The notes under the pieces: generated by a model
What the model was told of the DNA's origin: nothing
Databases searched by the model: none
Seen by the model: only the letters and a program-made list of their open reading frames with translations
Translations under genes and position numbers: made by a program
Source: Adiantum capillus-veneris
Lineage: Eukaryota; Streptophyta; Polypodiopsida; Polypodiales; Pteridaceae
Direction of reading: 5' to 3'
Assembly (NCBI GenBank): GCA_014529385.2
Contig: CM043952.1
Span: forward strand, 59,050,119-59,114,118
DNA length: 64,000 bases
In this document: positions 37,121 to 48,260 of the stretch, piece by piece
How the letters are laid out: each line of letters starts with the position of its first letter
Position numbering within the stretch: the first letter of the stretch is position 1

Positions 37121-38203
37121 TTAGATCGAGGCTCGCGGCAGTAGTGCAGGAGGCTAGAGTCACCAGCTCAAATTGGAGTGAAATTCGACAGGCGAAGACA
37201 CGGCCCCAAATCTCGTGGGCAAGCCCGAAGGACTTGGTGTTGTCAAAAATTCATTCTGAGGTTATCTCGGCCACCGTTCGGCTTCGACAAAGGTCTGCGC
37301 AGGCCATTTTCGACTATGTGGTCTCGACGGGTGCAGATCCGACTCTGCAAATTTGGGGTTTTTGGCCTACGACTGCAGGTGCTGAAAATATCGACACTCT
37401 CAGAGTGTTGATTTGTGGCTGTCTACACATCGAAGGATGGCTCACAGTTCTTGGAGGCGTGTCACATACAACACGGGCGCATCTACACACAGACTGTAGG
37501 CGACATCCACTAGTTCATCAAGTAGCTTGTGTTTGCTGCTTGATATTCTAGATTTCATCCTAACATTGCAGGTACTTCCTTATGGGATGTATTGTCAGAG
37601 ATGATGTATGTCTGTTGAGGGTTTGTTGGCTGTGAGTCACGCAGCAAACAACCGCCGCAGCGGTTACAGCATACAGTGGAAAATTTGTGGATGTATGACT
37701 TTGTGGGAAGTCTATGTACTGTCAGATTTACTGCAGCCTTTGTTGAGGGTCGATTGAGGTTTTATTGAGCTGGGGGATTCTCGAATGTTGAGATCCTTTC
37801 GGTGATACAGGTCTTGGAGCGATCCCTCGAGCACCCTTAGATAGGCAGCTAGGATGTATTGACTGTGAGTTAGACAGTTGGGATTGCATCTTTGCTTTAC
37901 TGCCGTTGAGGCATTGTCACAGTCTATGCTTATAGGATAGTGACAGGACAGTGAGAGACAGTAGAGGTGCAGGACAGGTTTACCTGCAGCTTACAGTGTC
38001 AGAGAGACTGTGTTTTTTGAGCTGTTTTTTGGTCTGTTTTTAGTACACTAGAGCCATTTTACAAAGGAGACTCTGCCAAAATTTATGCAGAATCTGAAGC
38101 TTTCTTGGTTCATTTGACAGGTTGATATTGGTTTAGAGGTCAGTTTACAGGGGAAACTCTGCCGAATTTTTCCCAAAAAAGTAAACTACTGTGAAGCGTA
38201 GCT
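37121..38203 (+). other. Copia-3 untranslated leader, 1.1 kb
   Basis: No conserved coding segment is seen. An open stretch (37051-37551) has no domain. This is longer than the leaders of Copia-1 (50 bases) and Copia-2 (240 bases). A possible acceptor TTCATTTGACAG is near 38110-38121. Confidence 0.6.
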
Positions 38204-41200
38204 ATGGCTGCATCACAGGACACTGCTCTTTACAATATCAAGAAGCTGGATGGAACCAATTTCCCATTGTGGAAGAAGCAGATTTGGCACGTGTTGGTAC
38301 AAAAGAAGCAGATAAAACCTATAAAGCTCAAGGGGATAAAACCAGAAGATATGGACGAAGATGAATGGAGCGAAATGGATGAATTGGCACTTTCTACCAT
38401 TATGCTGACTTTGGCAGTAAGCGTTTACTTCAATGTAGCAGACGAGATGTCGGCTTATCAAGTATGGTTAAAGCAGAGTGATCTTTATGAGAAGCAGAGT
38501 GTAGCTTCACAGGTATACTGGCTTAAGAAGCTTGTTGACTTGAAGATGAAAGAAGGGACACCTATGTCCAATCATGTGAATGAATTCAACACAATCTATA
38601 GTCAGTTGACAGCTCAAGGTGTCAAGTTTGATGAACCTGTTAGAGCTATGTTCCTGTTGATCACATTGCCGGAAAGTTGGGACACTTTTCGCACAGCTTT
38701 GAGTAATTTTGCACCTCCAGATGGTTTGAACATAGCAGGTGTAGAAAGGAGTCTGCTTACTGAAGAAACCAATAGAAAGACAATGGACAAAGGCAAAGGA
38801 ACAGCCTTAGTTGTCAGGGGAAGGACCAAAGAAAAGTACAAAGGTGGAAAGAGGAATCAATCTCGTAGCAAGTCCCGCAGTGCTAAAGGCAAGAGTGACA
38901 TAGAATGCTACCATTGTGGCAAGAAGGGTCACATGAAAAGAGACTGCAGAGAATGGAAAGCAGAAAAAGGCAAAGAGAAAGCTGAAGACCATGGTGAGAA
39001 GAACAAGTCCTCAGTGAAGATTCAAGAAATAAATGTGACAAACACTGTTGCAGAGGATGACAGTCTAGTGTCAGGAGACATCTACTTCTTGAAGAATACA
39101 ATGGACTCAGCTCTTCTTACAGCATCTGATGGAAATGCACTGAGTGACTGGATTATAGACTCAGGGGCATCACTTCATGTGTCTCCAAACAAGGAGTGGT
39201 TTACTTCTTATGTGACCACTAAAGATCATGTTCGGCGAGGCAATGGGCATACATGTGAGATCTTAGGTGTTAGAGATGTTCAATTGAAGTTTCAGAATGG
39301 CTCTTCTTTCACGATGAAGAATGTGAGACATGTTCCCGCAATTACAAAGAGCTTGATCAGCACAGGTTTACTTGATGATGCTGGCTACGTCACCATTTTT
39401 GGACAGAACATGTGGAAGATATCCAAGGGTTCTATGACAGTAGCACATGGAGTAAAGTCTGGAGGACTTTACATGATTTATGTATCAAATGTCTCTAAAA
39501 ATGTAATCAATGTAACCGAGCAGCCGAACGTTTCTTTGTGGCATAGCCGGTTAGGACATATGTCCAAGAAGGGAATGGAAATCTTGTCTCGTTCTGGTTA
39601 TTTGCCTGGATTTTCATTTAATGATTTTGAATTCTGTGAACATTGTCTGTATGGTAAGCAAACACAGCAGCCACATAAGCATAGAAGCAGTAGAAGAGAT
39701 ACACAGTTGGCGCTTGTTCATAGTGATTTGTGTGGACCTATGCCTAACCTATCTCTAGGGGGAGCTTCTTACTTTATGACATTTATAGATGATTACTCGA
39801 GGAAAGTATGGGTTTACTTTCTCAAGCACAAGGATGAAGCGTTCAGTGTTTTCAAAACGTTTGTGACACTTGTGGAGAATCAGAGTGGCAAGAAGCTTAA
39901 ATACTTACGCATTGACAATGGTGGAGAGTATGTTTCAAAGGCCTTTCAGGACTTTTGTGAGTCAAAAGGTATAAAACGTGAACTTACTGCTCCTTACAAT
40001 CCTCCTCAAAATGGTGTTGCTGAGAGGATGAATAGGACCATACAAGAGAAGGTCAGAAGTATGTTGTCTAATGCACAGCTGCCAAATGGGTTTTGGACTG
40101 AAGCTGTATCAACAGCTGTTCATCTTGTAAATAGATCTCCTAGCAAGGTTTTGCAGAAGGATTCAATGCCAGAGATGGTATGGTCAGGCAAAATGCCCTC
40201 ATACAAGCATCTCAGAGTCTTTGGCTGTGAGGCATATACTCACGTTCCAAAGGAATTTAGGAACAAACTTGAGCCAAAGAGTAGAAAGTGCATCTTTCTA
40301 GGCTATGGTAATTCTGGTGAGATGGGGTATAGACTTTGGGATCCCGAATCCAGAAAGGTTGTCCGCAGCAATAATGTTCACTTTAATGAATCCAAATATC
40401 ATTCTAAACCAGAGAGGGTTGAGGATATTAGAAGAGTTGTCTTCCAAGAAGATGGACCTGCACATGCAAGACAAAATGTCAGGGCTCAAGAGGAGCAAGG
40501 ACAGGATAGAGTGGAACCACAGGTTGTGGCTGAGCCTGAGCCACCTATTGTGCGTAGATCTGGACGTGTCACGCAACCTCCTGATAGTTTTGTTCCATCT
40601 ATGAACTATGTCATGTTGACTGATTGCAATGAGCCTTCATGTGACAAGGAAGCAGTGCAAATGAAGGACTCCGGGAATTGGCAATTGGCCATGCAGTCAG
40701 AGATGACAGCTCTGCATAAAAACCAGACATGGAAGCTAGTTAAATTACCACGGGGCAAAAAGGCTCTACCCTGTAAATGGGTTTACAGGTATAAGATCAC
40801 CGCTCATGATAGTCAGCCAAAGTACAAAGCAAGGCTTGTTGTCAAGGGCTTTAAGCAAGAACAAGGCATTGACTTTGATGAAGTCTTCTCTCCGGTGGTC
40901 AAGATAACTACATTGAGATGCTTTCTTGCATTGGTTGCCATATTAGATTTGGTGTTGCACCAAATGGATGTCAAGACAGCGTTCTTGCATGGTGATTTAG
41001 ATGTGGAAATTTACATGCAGCAGCCAGAAGGGTTTGTTGAGAAAGGCAAGGAAGATTGGGTATGCCAGTTGTTAAAGAGTCTTTATGGCTTAAAACAATC
41101 ACCGAGGGCATGGTACCATAAATTCCACAAGTTTATGCTTTCTCAAGGCTACAAACGTAGTGAGTTCGATCACTGTCTATATACAAAGAAGGCTAAGGAT

Positions 41201-41380
41201 GGTAGTTGGCTGATCCTTATTTTGTATGTGGATGACATGTTGATTGCTGGCAAGCACTTGGAAGAAATTTCAGCTTTGAAGTCAAAGATGGCAAAATCGT
41301 TTGACATGAAATACATGGGTGAGGCAAGTCATATACTTGGTATGCGCATTGAGAGAGACAGATCAAAGAAGTTGATTTAA
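38204..41380 (+). pseudogene. Copia-3 gag-pol (gag, protease, integrase, RT), ended by nonsense codon
   Basis: 1058 codons from ATG 38204 (MAASQDTALYNIKKLDG). The gag domain (FPLWKKQIWHVLVQKK) runs to about residue 220. The zinc knuckle CYHCGKKGHMKRDC is at 235-248 and the protease WIIDSGAS has its Asp at 319. Pre-integrase is WHSRLGHMSKKGME. The integrase triad is D508 (HSDLCG), D571 (IDNGGEY) and E607 (AERMNR). RT has QMDVKTAFLHGDL and YVDD at 1008-1011. All catalytic residues are kept. The TAA at 41378-41380 replaces one codon between KKLI and LSQTEYI, where a sense codon is expected. Without it the frame would continue. The most complete polyprotein in the window. Confidence 0.95.
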
Positions 41381-42184
41381 TTATCTCAAACAGAGTATAT
41401 TGACAAGGTTTTGCAACGTTTCAATATGGAGAAGGGAAAGGCATTGAGTGTTCCATTGCCACCATATGTGAAACTTAGCAAACAAGATTGTCTTGTGTCT
41501 GAGGAAGAATAGGCTGAAATGGATAAGATTCCATATGCGTCTGCAGTGGGTAGTTTGATGTATGCAATGATTGCTACTCGCCCAGACATTGCATTTGCAG
41601 TGGGAGTAGTAAGTCGATACATGTCAAACCCAGGCAAGAAACATTGGGAGGCAGTGAAAGGAATATTGAGATACCTGAAAGCTACAAAGAGTATGCGTAT
41701 ATGCTATGGGAGTCAGGAGCTAAGTGTAAAGGGTTTTACAGACTCAGATTATGCAGGTGACTTAGACAACCGAAGGTCTACGTCAAGGTATGTCTTTACA
41801 TTGGCTGGTGGAGCAGTATCATGGCGTTCTAGATTACAAGATTGTGTTACTCAGTCTACTACAGAGGCTGAATATGTTGCAGCATTAGAGGCATGCAAAG
41901 AATCAATTTGGCTTAATCGACTAGTAACAGATTTGGGAATCAACGAAGGGATGCCTGTGTTATATTGTGATAGTCAAAGTGCTATACAATTGGCTCGCAA
42001 TCCAGTTTATCACTCAAAGAAAAAGCATGTGGATGTGAAGTATCATTTCATCAGGGAAATGCTCGAGGATAAGCAACTTCAGCTTGTCAAAGTTCACACC
42101 ACAGAAAATCGTGCTGATCTACTTACAAAAGGACTTCCCTCAGAGAGCTTTGCGCATTTTCGCAAGCAGTTAGGTGTAGGGTAG
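41381..42184 (+). pseudogene. Copia-3 RT C-terminus and RNase H, same frame
   Basis: In phase with the first part. LSQTEYIDKVLQRFNM follows the TAA. A second nonsense codon TAG at 41510-41512 (SEEE then AEMDK) probably arose from CAG by one transition. Then YASAVGSLMYAM, RPDIAFAVGVVSRYM, and RNase H motifs FTDSDYAGD, QSTTEAEYVAA and CDSQSAIQLARN, ending HTTENRADLLTKGLP. RNase H acidic residues are intact. Confidence 0.93.
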
Positions 42185-42273
42185 TACATCCCTTCTCTAC
42201 ATCTCTTGTATGTTAGCTTGTATAGTAGCTTCTCTCACACTTAAAGTACCACATTGGACTTTAAGTGGGAGGT

Positions 42274-42465
42274 TGTTGGGGTATAAAGCCCAATGTGGTC
42301 GCCCAGGTAAGTGGGCGGGCCGCCAGGTATGTACACATATTCTTTTGTAAAAACCTAATAAGAACTCACTATGCTCTACACATTACAGTAGAGCGAGTTC
42401 ACCATATCGTCGTGCTCTTCTTCTCGCACTCTCTCTCGCGTCGCACTTTCGCTCGTACTCCTTCA
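42274..42465 (+). repeat. Copia-3 3' LTR with polypurine tract
   Basis: Directly preceded by AAGTGGGAGGT (42263-42273). Same 192-base length as the 5' LTR. Confidence 0.95.
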
Positions 42466-42638
42466 TGAACTAGACAAAGATTCAAAATTCCAACAACTAC
42501 AATGCATTCCTGCACACACTAGAAAACATAAGGAATACCTCTAGGAGGCACATCAATGGGAAGAGGCACCAACCTTTATTGAGCACAATCAGAACAACAT
42601 AAGGAACCCTAACCTAATTATTTGCACCCCCTAGAGTC

Positions 42639-43100
42639 TCAAGGGAACGGGATATTGAATAGATGGGTGGCTAGCCCTAGGTCTAAATCCCTATCCTCAT
42701 CATCATTGAGAAAAACAAAGTCACCATTCGTGAGACCATACATGTCATCTGTGTAATCATGTAAATCTTCCTCATCATTGGAGGCACAAATGTTCACTAA
42801 AAATGTCACTAGACGTCTATATTCATCTTGGTCAAAAGGATAAGTGTGTGCAATCAGAGAGACGTTCTCTACTAAGTAGGGATCAGTCATGGTTAAGAGA
42901 CGTATTAGACATTCTAATTCCTCGAAATTCTTCTCACACGCTAGTGTATCTACCAAATCCCATTCAGAAGCAAGCATCGGGTAGGCTATGTGAAACACTT
43001 GTGAAAAGTAAAGAGGGTACCTCTCACCCAAGGTAGGAGTGTATGACTCTAGCGTGCTAGCCATATATGTACACACAAATAGATGTTTGTTAGTGTGCAA
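42639..43100 (-). CDS. Unknown 153-codon acidic ORF behind a TATA box
   Basis: Minus strand. The likely start is ATG at 43064 (MASTLESYTPTLGERYPL); the longest frame starts at 43100. The sequence is rich in Asp/Glu near the end (NDEEDLHDYTDDMYG, LNDDEDRDLDLG) with no recognised domain. TATATAAAG lies on the same strand at 43256-43248, about 190 bases before 43064, so it could be transcribed by itself. It sits between the coding tail of D and Copia-3. It could be an ORF inside the D LTR, a separate gene, or chance. Confidence 0.35.
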   Translation of the reverse strand: MHTNKHLFVCTYMASTLESYTPTLGERYPLYFSQVFHIAYPMLASEWDLVDTLACEKNFEELECLIRLLTMTDPYLVENVSLIAHTYPFDQDEYRRLVTFLVNICASNDEEDLHDYTDDMYGLTNGDFVFLNDDEDRDLDLGLATHLFNIPFP

Positions 43101-43463
43101 ATATTATAAGGGTCCTGTCAAAAGTTCGTGTCCTTATGCATAATGTGTTTTTATGATTTTTGGGTTTTGTACTGAAATTTGTAGGTTTCCAGATTTTTTT
43201 TTGGTGGCTCTTGCTCTTTTACTTCTTCTTTTTTCTTGAGTATAGGGCTTTATATACACATTCCCTAAGATTGGGAGATTGAGAGGTCAGGGAGGAAGGT
43301 TAAGATGGGAGCAAGTGAATGATGGATGTCAGCAAACACTCCCCCCTTCCTTGGATAGATCGTACCTTTTGGAAAGATGTCGTCATCTTTTGAAACCAAT
43401 TGTTCCAAGTTGTTATGGGTGAAGACTTTGACCAATATTGTTTTATCACTCTAGGCGTTTCAT

Positions 43464-44090
43464 CTAGTTGTAAGGGTGGTAAGGTACTTTCCCCCATGAT
43501 TTTACTTGCAATGTTGTTGTAGGTGGTGAAATTACAACGGGAGGTGCAAATTCTTTGTTGTTAGTATGGATATTCACAATGGTAGGTGGAGGTTGTGTCG
43601 AAGCTTGTATTTTCGTATAAGAACTACATGAAGAGCAAGAAGCTTCATTTGTTTTTTCTACGATTGAGCTGAGCAAAACAAGTCGTTCTCGCTTAGATAC
43701 CCAAACTAGCTCCAGATCAGGTGTATAGTGTTCTGTGATCTTTCCCTTCCCACGGTCTTCAATCGGCTTTATCGTTACAAGATTTGACTCACATGGGTCT
43801 ATAGGTGACACGTAAGAACACAATCTACATTTAGGCACCCATATTTGATCATTCCCTTCATAGTAGCCTTGGGCTTCCAATAGTCGCTTAGTAATCCAAC
43901 GCAATGTTTTCTTACATTTCTTGGAGCAAATAGGGCATCTCTTACAAGGCTCCTGCTTTTTAGCATCAGAAATGGTCGCTAAAGAAGCTTTAGGGATCCA
44001 TTTGTATGTTTTCTTTGTTATATGATGATGAGTCTTGGGTGTCTCAAGCTTTGTTTTAGCTATAGAAGTTGAAACTCTAGAGGGTTATGC
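43464..44090 (-). pseudogene. Element D tail: Cys-rich segment after the integrase
   Basis: On the minus strand an open frame runs about 207 codons to a stop at 43464. A cluster CKRCPICSKKC (43947-43914), followed some 30 residues later by CRLCSYVSPIDPC, could bind zinc. The rest is Thr/Pro/Ser-rich (STQPPPTIVNIH, PPVVISPPTTT). The segment is in phase with the retropepsin-like part just upstream (44091-44520) but separated by a TAA near 44086. The family is not recognised. The continuing frame suggests one long protein following the integrase of D. Confidence 0.5.
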
Positions 44091-44520
44091 TATAGGTATA
44101 GATGGTTCAACCCCTTGGACATGCAATGTTTTGGGTTTTATATCCTCAGGAGGTAATATCTCAGGAACTATGGCTTGGGTGGCGGGGCTAAGAGTTGATT
44201 TTTGTGTTGTGACACTCCCAGTCTCCTAATCAATAGTGAATTTGGTTGCTATCATCCACGTGCGTCCTAGGTTTATATTACCTTCCATAGGTCTAGTAGG
44301 CATGACCAAAAAGTCTTAAGCTACAACCCCATTGTAATAACTGACCGAAGTGTGCCAGGTTCCACAAACCGTAGTTTTTTTCTTGTTGATATCCTTGACT
44401 TGGATAGTCCTCTTAGCTAGAGATGGCTTTCCTAACTGACACCACACTCCATATGATAGCAGATTATAATTAGCATCCGTGTCCAATAAGCATTATATAG
44501 CACTTTCCTATAGGTGCTAT
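44091..44520 (-). pseudogene. Element D tail: retropepsin-like domain downstream of integrase
   Basis: Not visible as a long open frame because of stops at 44316-44318 (TAA) and 44226-44228 (TAG). Read through, the minus strand encodes CLLDTDANYNLLSYG (catalytic-type Asp codon 44483-44481), then GVWCQLGKPSL, DFLVMPTRP about 50 residues on, and NLGRTWMIATKFTID (LGR at 44270-44262). The Asp-to-LGR spacing of about 71 residues and the hydrophobic pattern are those of retroviral-type aspartic proteases. The usual D-S/T-G is DTD, so activity is doubtful. D already has an ordinary protease at 47972-48253. See the findings list. Confidence 0.5.
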
Positions 44521-44993
44521 TTAGCTCAATAAGGTGTCATAGATAGAGTCCAACCAATCATCCTCTGTTTCAATGTGAAATGCATGTGTAACTCCAAGGT
44601 TGGTCTCTCGTTGGCGTCTTATACATTGTTATTGATCCTTAGCCTCAGCTTGAGCTTGTATCTTTTTCAACTCTACTTGTGCCTTGGCTGGCCTTTTTGA
44701 TGCATGGCACATAGCTCCTCTTCAATTAAAGGATCATAGTATCTTTTAAATTTACTCCCATTGAGCAATCCAATGGTTTCAACTCCATCAAGAGTTTCCA
44801 CACGAATGGTACCTTGTGGGGTGATTCCGCATACTCTATAGGGTCCTTTTCTCGCATATATTGACTTTTTCCTCTCGTTACGCACTCCATACATAAGGAC
44901 TTTATCCCCAACCTTGATATCTTTGTTCTTTAGATGACAGTCAAACCATTTCTTTCTCCTGTCTTTCTCCACAAGTGCATTTTGCACAGCCAA
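44521..44993 (-). pseudogene. Element D: integrase C-terminal domain and following coiled segment
   Basis: 44993-44673 has KKWFDCHLKNKDIKVGDKVLMYG and ARKGPYRVCGITPQGTIRVETLDG, the C-terminal (DNA-binding) domain of gypsy integrase, ending EEELCAMHQK. After a frame change coding-like sequence continues without pause: VELKKIQAQAEAKDQ (likely helical), a TAA in place of a probable CAA, then TNLGVTHAFHIETEDDWLDSIYD. So the polyprotein extends beyond the integrase into the tail. Confidence 0.75.
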
Positions 44994-45023
44994 TTGTCTT
45001 TCTTCATCTAACCTCTCAAGGAT

Positions 45024-45971
45024 TTATAAATGCTCAACTAAAGGGTTACCATCCCAACCTTCTTGTGAAGCTACTCGCAAACTAGGAATTATCAACTCCC
45101 ATGGCATAACTGCTTCTTGGCCATATACCATCTTGAATGGTGTACAATTAATAGCCACTTTGTAAGCAGTATGATAAGCCAATAGAGCTGATGTCAGCTT
45201 CAAATCCCAATCTATGCGATGAGCTTCCCCTGTTTTGGTCAAGATAGAAGTTAAGGTCTTGTTAGTGCTCTCAGCTTGTCCATTTTCTTGTGGATAGTAA
45301 GGCGTGGACTTATGGCAGGCCATCATGAAGTTTGTCGTGAGTTCCTTTATCACCCCATTTATAAAATGAGTACCATTGTCACTCACAATCTCAAAGGGAC
45401 AACCAAATCTTGTAATAATGTTCTCAAAGAGAAACTCGGCAGTTGACCTTGCATCAGCGTTGCGTGTCACCTTGGCTTCTGCCCACTTTGTCACATAATC
45501 AGTGGCAACAATAATATATCAAGATTGAGTGTTACGAACTGCCGGACTAAATGGGCCTACAAAGTCTAAACCCCATTTTTCAAATGGTTGAGTCACTTTA
45601 ACAGGATGTAAGGGTATCTTATCCTTTCGTTGTGTGATCTTGTAATGTTGGCATTCATCATACCCTTTTGCAAAAAGTGATGCATGCTTGAATAAGGTAG
45701 GCCACCAATAGCCTGATTGCAACACCTTTCTAGCAGTGCGCTCCATTAGGAAGAGGATGAGGTCTAGGAGGGCCTCTTTATTTGCCATGAGAGTATGAAG
45801 GTGATTAAAATTTTGACGAATAGGTGCATGCCATGTGTGAAAGAATGGTGGGTGTGTAAGAGAAGTGTAAGAATGGTCAAAGGATGCCCTTTTCCCCCAA
45901 AAAAGGGGGAGGAGGGGGGGGGGGGGGGGGGGGGGGGACAACTTTATGATTTTTGGCCTTCCATAACTCAT
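45024..45971 (-). pseudogene. Element D integrase
   Basis: Minus-strand frames 45971-45519 and 45494-45024. The zinc-binding part has RKVLQSGYWWPTLFKHA and CQHYKITQRKDK (first Cys is Tyr-Asp-Glu context, GYDEC). Core: WGLDFVGPFS, VSDNGTHFIN and NGQAESTNK, giving D, D, E. CTPFKMVYGQEAVMPWEL follows. A TGA-like break separates the two frames at 45519-45495 (expected YIIVATDYVTKW). The poly-G run at 45914-45937 lies upstream, in a stretch that interrupts the frame. Confidence 0.88.
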
Positions 45972-46263
45972 ACATACGATCTCCGATTAGAGCAGAGATT
46001 AGATCTATAATCTACATGCCGAGCTCTTTTCGTAGATAAATTATTTGATATAGTTTTGCCAGCTAGATTTTAAATTTTAGTTTGGGGGGAAATTTTGAAT
46101 TCAAATAAACTAGCCGTTTTGCCCATTTGAATTCAAAATCTCTCCTTTGATTGATTTTGACTTCCTTAAACTACCAAATAAAGAGGCCCTCCTAGACCCC
46201 ATTCTCTTCCTAATGCCCTAAGAAATGTCCTCCAGCTATACCCATGTGGGCTTCTTGCAGTAT

Positions 46264-46485
46264 CTATAAATACTCATCCTCATGAGCACAACATCTAAGA
46301 ATATTGTCCTTCCCTAGCTTGTAGAGAGTTCTTGAAATTAGAGAATAAGGTTCGCATTCCTTTAGCAGTTTTTGAGTTATATCCTTTTGAAGCTCCTTGG
46401 GTAGAAACTCGTTAGCTAAAAAGTTCACAATCTTCTCACTCCATTCAGGCATGGTCTCGACTAGGAACAGGGAAGTATCAAGCAA
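46264..46485 (-). pseudogene. Element D: RNase H to integrase connection
   Basis: EWSEKIVNFLANEFLPKEL and CEPYSLISRTLYKLGKDNILRCC are the usual linker just before the integrase zinc domain. The segment 45972-46263 between them and the integrase is noncoding-looking and AT-rich and may be a small insertion. Confidence 0.75.
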
Positions 46486-46644
46486 TTATTCATTGATTCC
46501 AGTAGGGGCTTCACCATTGGGTATGAGAGACAAATGATCTGCCATGACATGTCTTTTACCAAGTCTCACCACAACAATAAAATCAAGCTCAAGAAGAATT
46601 AACAACTGTTGTGTAATTAATTCCCGTGGAACAAGGTTTATTTA

Positions 46645-47220
46645 CTACATACAACAAGCTTGATAATCAACATAGAGAACAAACTTGTTGACAAGAAGGT
46701 AGTAGCAAAATTTATTTACTGCGTAAATCATAGCTAAACCTTCCCGGTCTATAGTGGTGTAGTTCCTCTCAGTATCATTCAATTGACGACTTGCAAAGCT
46801 AACGGGGTAGTCCAATTTATATTCTCTTGTTTGAGCTAGAACACACCCAATAGCAAAGTTTGATGCATCAATATGCACATGGAAAATTACATTCCAATCG
46901 GGCACTCGTAGAATGGGAGCACTTATCAAGGCCTTTTTCAACAACTCATAAGCATGGTCACACTCCGCAGTCCAGTGGAACTCAATAAGAAGTTTGTACA
47001 ATGGGCGAGCTATCTCGGCAAAGTTTAAAATAAACCACCGGTAATAACCAACATGGCCCATGAACCTTTGAACTCCTTTATAGTTTGTAGGTAGTGGAAA
47101 ATTGGAAATGGTTTTAATTTTGCTCTCATCTGTTGAAAATACCATTTTTGGACACTATATGCCCTAAAATAACTCCATGTTTAACCCAAAATTGGCATTT
47201 GAAAGGATTTAATGAGATGG
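46645..47220 (-). pseudogene. Element D: RT thumb/connection and RNase H
   Basis: On the minus strand from about 47220: KCQFWVKHGVILGHIVSKNG, then FSTDESKIKTISNFPLPTNYKGVQRFMGHVGYYRWFI-type connection motifs, then RNase H with HVHIDASNFAIGCVLAQ, YPVSFASRQLNDTERNYTTIDREGLAMIYAV and KFVLYVDYQA. The RT fingers and palm, including YxDD, are missing: 47220 joins directly to the protease-RT linker. That is a deletion of roughly 0.7-1 kb relative to a complete gypsy pol. Confidence 0.85.
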
Positions 47221-48260
47221 TCTACCAGCTTTCGATGAGCATCACATGTCCCTATATAATTAAGTCATTCTGTAGTAGATTTATTTTCATTTATTCTAGC
47301 ACGCACATTTGCTCGATATCGTAGCCTCTTATATCTCTTACTCTTCTTGTCTAATTTTCAATTATGGCTGATCTCCACTGAAGAGTCACTAGATGAATCG
47401 CTACTCGTGTCTTCTCCTCTCTCGGATAGATTGTCATCTCGGGTACCACTGGGCCCTGAATGGTTTGTCCCCACATTTGCACCAAGATTTAACTCAGATT
47501 CTTCATCCTCATAGTCAATTTCAATTGATGATTCTGACTCCGAATCATGTGGGCTATAGTCTTTTGAGATGCTACTGGTTCCAATGTCAGTCAAGCCTTC
47601 ATCTTGTCGGTCATTAGAATCTATATGCATTGCTCTTATCATATTTAAAGGTACAAGTGGTGGCATTTCATCCCCCTGAGGTGTTACTCAAGTTGTCCCC
47701 CTATTTTTCCAAGTGTCTATGGTTGCTTCTAGGTGGACCCAATCCACTTATCAGGCTCAGTCATCCCATGTAGAACATCCATATAAGGAGAATCTTCCCC
47801 AACATCAGTGTCCACTTTACACGTGTAACAATACTGCAATGGGGCCGAGTGAATTGTGGTGTCTGATCTATGATCAATTGAAAATATATTTCCTAGAGGA
47901 TGTGCTCGACCTATTATAGGTTACACTCGAATGATAGAATCTTGGAACTGCAAGTAGACATGGTTTTTAGACTAGTCATGCACCATTTTTGCTTCCCTCA
48001 TGAAAGGACATCCTAAGATCATCTCAGATGACATAGTGTGCTTGGAAAAATCCATAACAATGAAGGTATGCCTTATGTTGTGTCCAAAGACCTTGATCTT
48101 GAGATCTTCTAGCATCCCAATAGGCTTAACAATATTGCCATTGGCCATCTTTACCACTATGTTTGTAGTCCCAAGGTGAGGTCTTCCCATAGATTCCCAA
48201 CAATTCTTAGTTACAATGGTAACCACAGCGCCACCATCAAGGATTTCCTTCACAATTAAT
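47221..48260 (-). pseudogene. Element D: acidic linker and retropepsin
   Basis: 47666-47358 is the same acidic linker as in A (2655-2305). The protease is 48253-47972, with the active-site loop EILDGGAVVTIVTKNCWESMG and the LGCPFM strand (LGR changed to LGC). Compared with A the frame here is open through the active site. 47880-47930 has a short insertion relative to A. Confidence 0.82.

Larger units (their letters stand above)
36915..42465 (+). mobile_element. Copia-3: nearly complete Ty1/copia element
   Basis: Length 5551 bases. LTRs are 36915-37106 and 42274-42465, each 192 bases, with about four differences by eye (98 percent identical). The exact target duplication TGAAC is at 36910-36914 and 42466-42470. 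One continuous gag-pol frame is broken only by two nonsense codons (41378 and 41510). It lies in noncoding sequence associated with the A/D elements. Confidence 0.97.

Noticed and set aside
43464-43904. Envelope-like ORF in the place after pol
   Set aside because: No signal peptide or membrane segment. The sequence is Cys and Thr/Pro rich and its upstream part looks like an aspartic protease.
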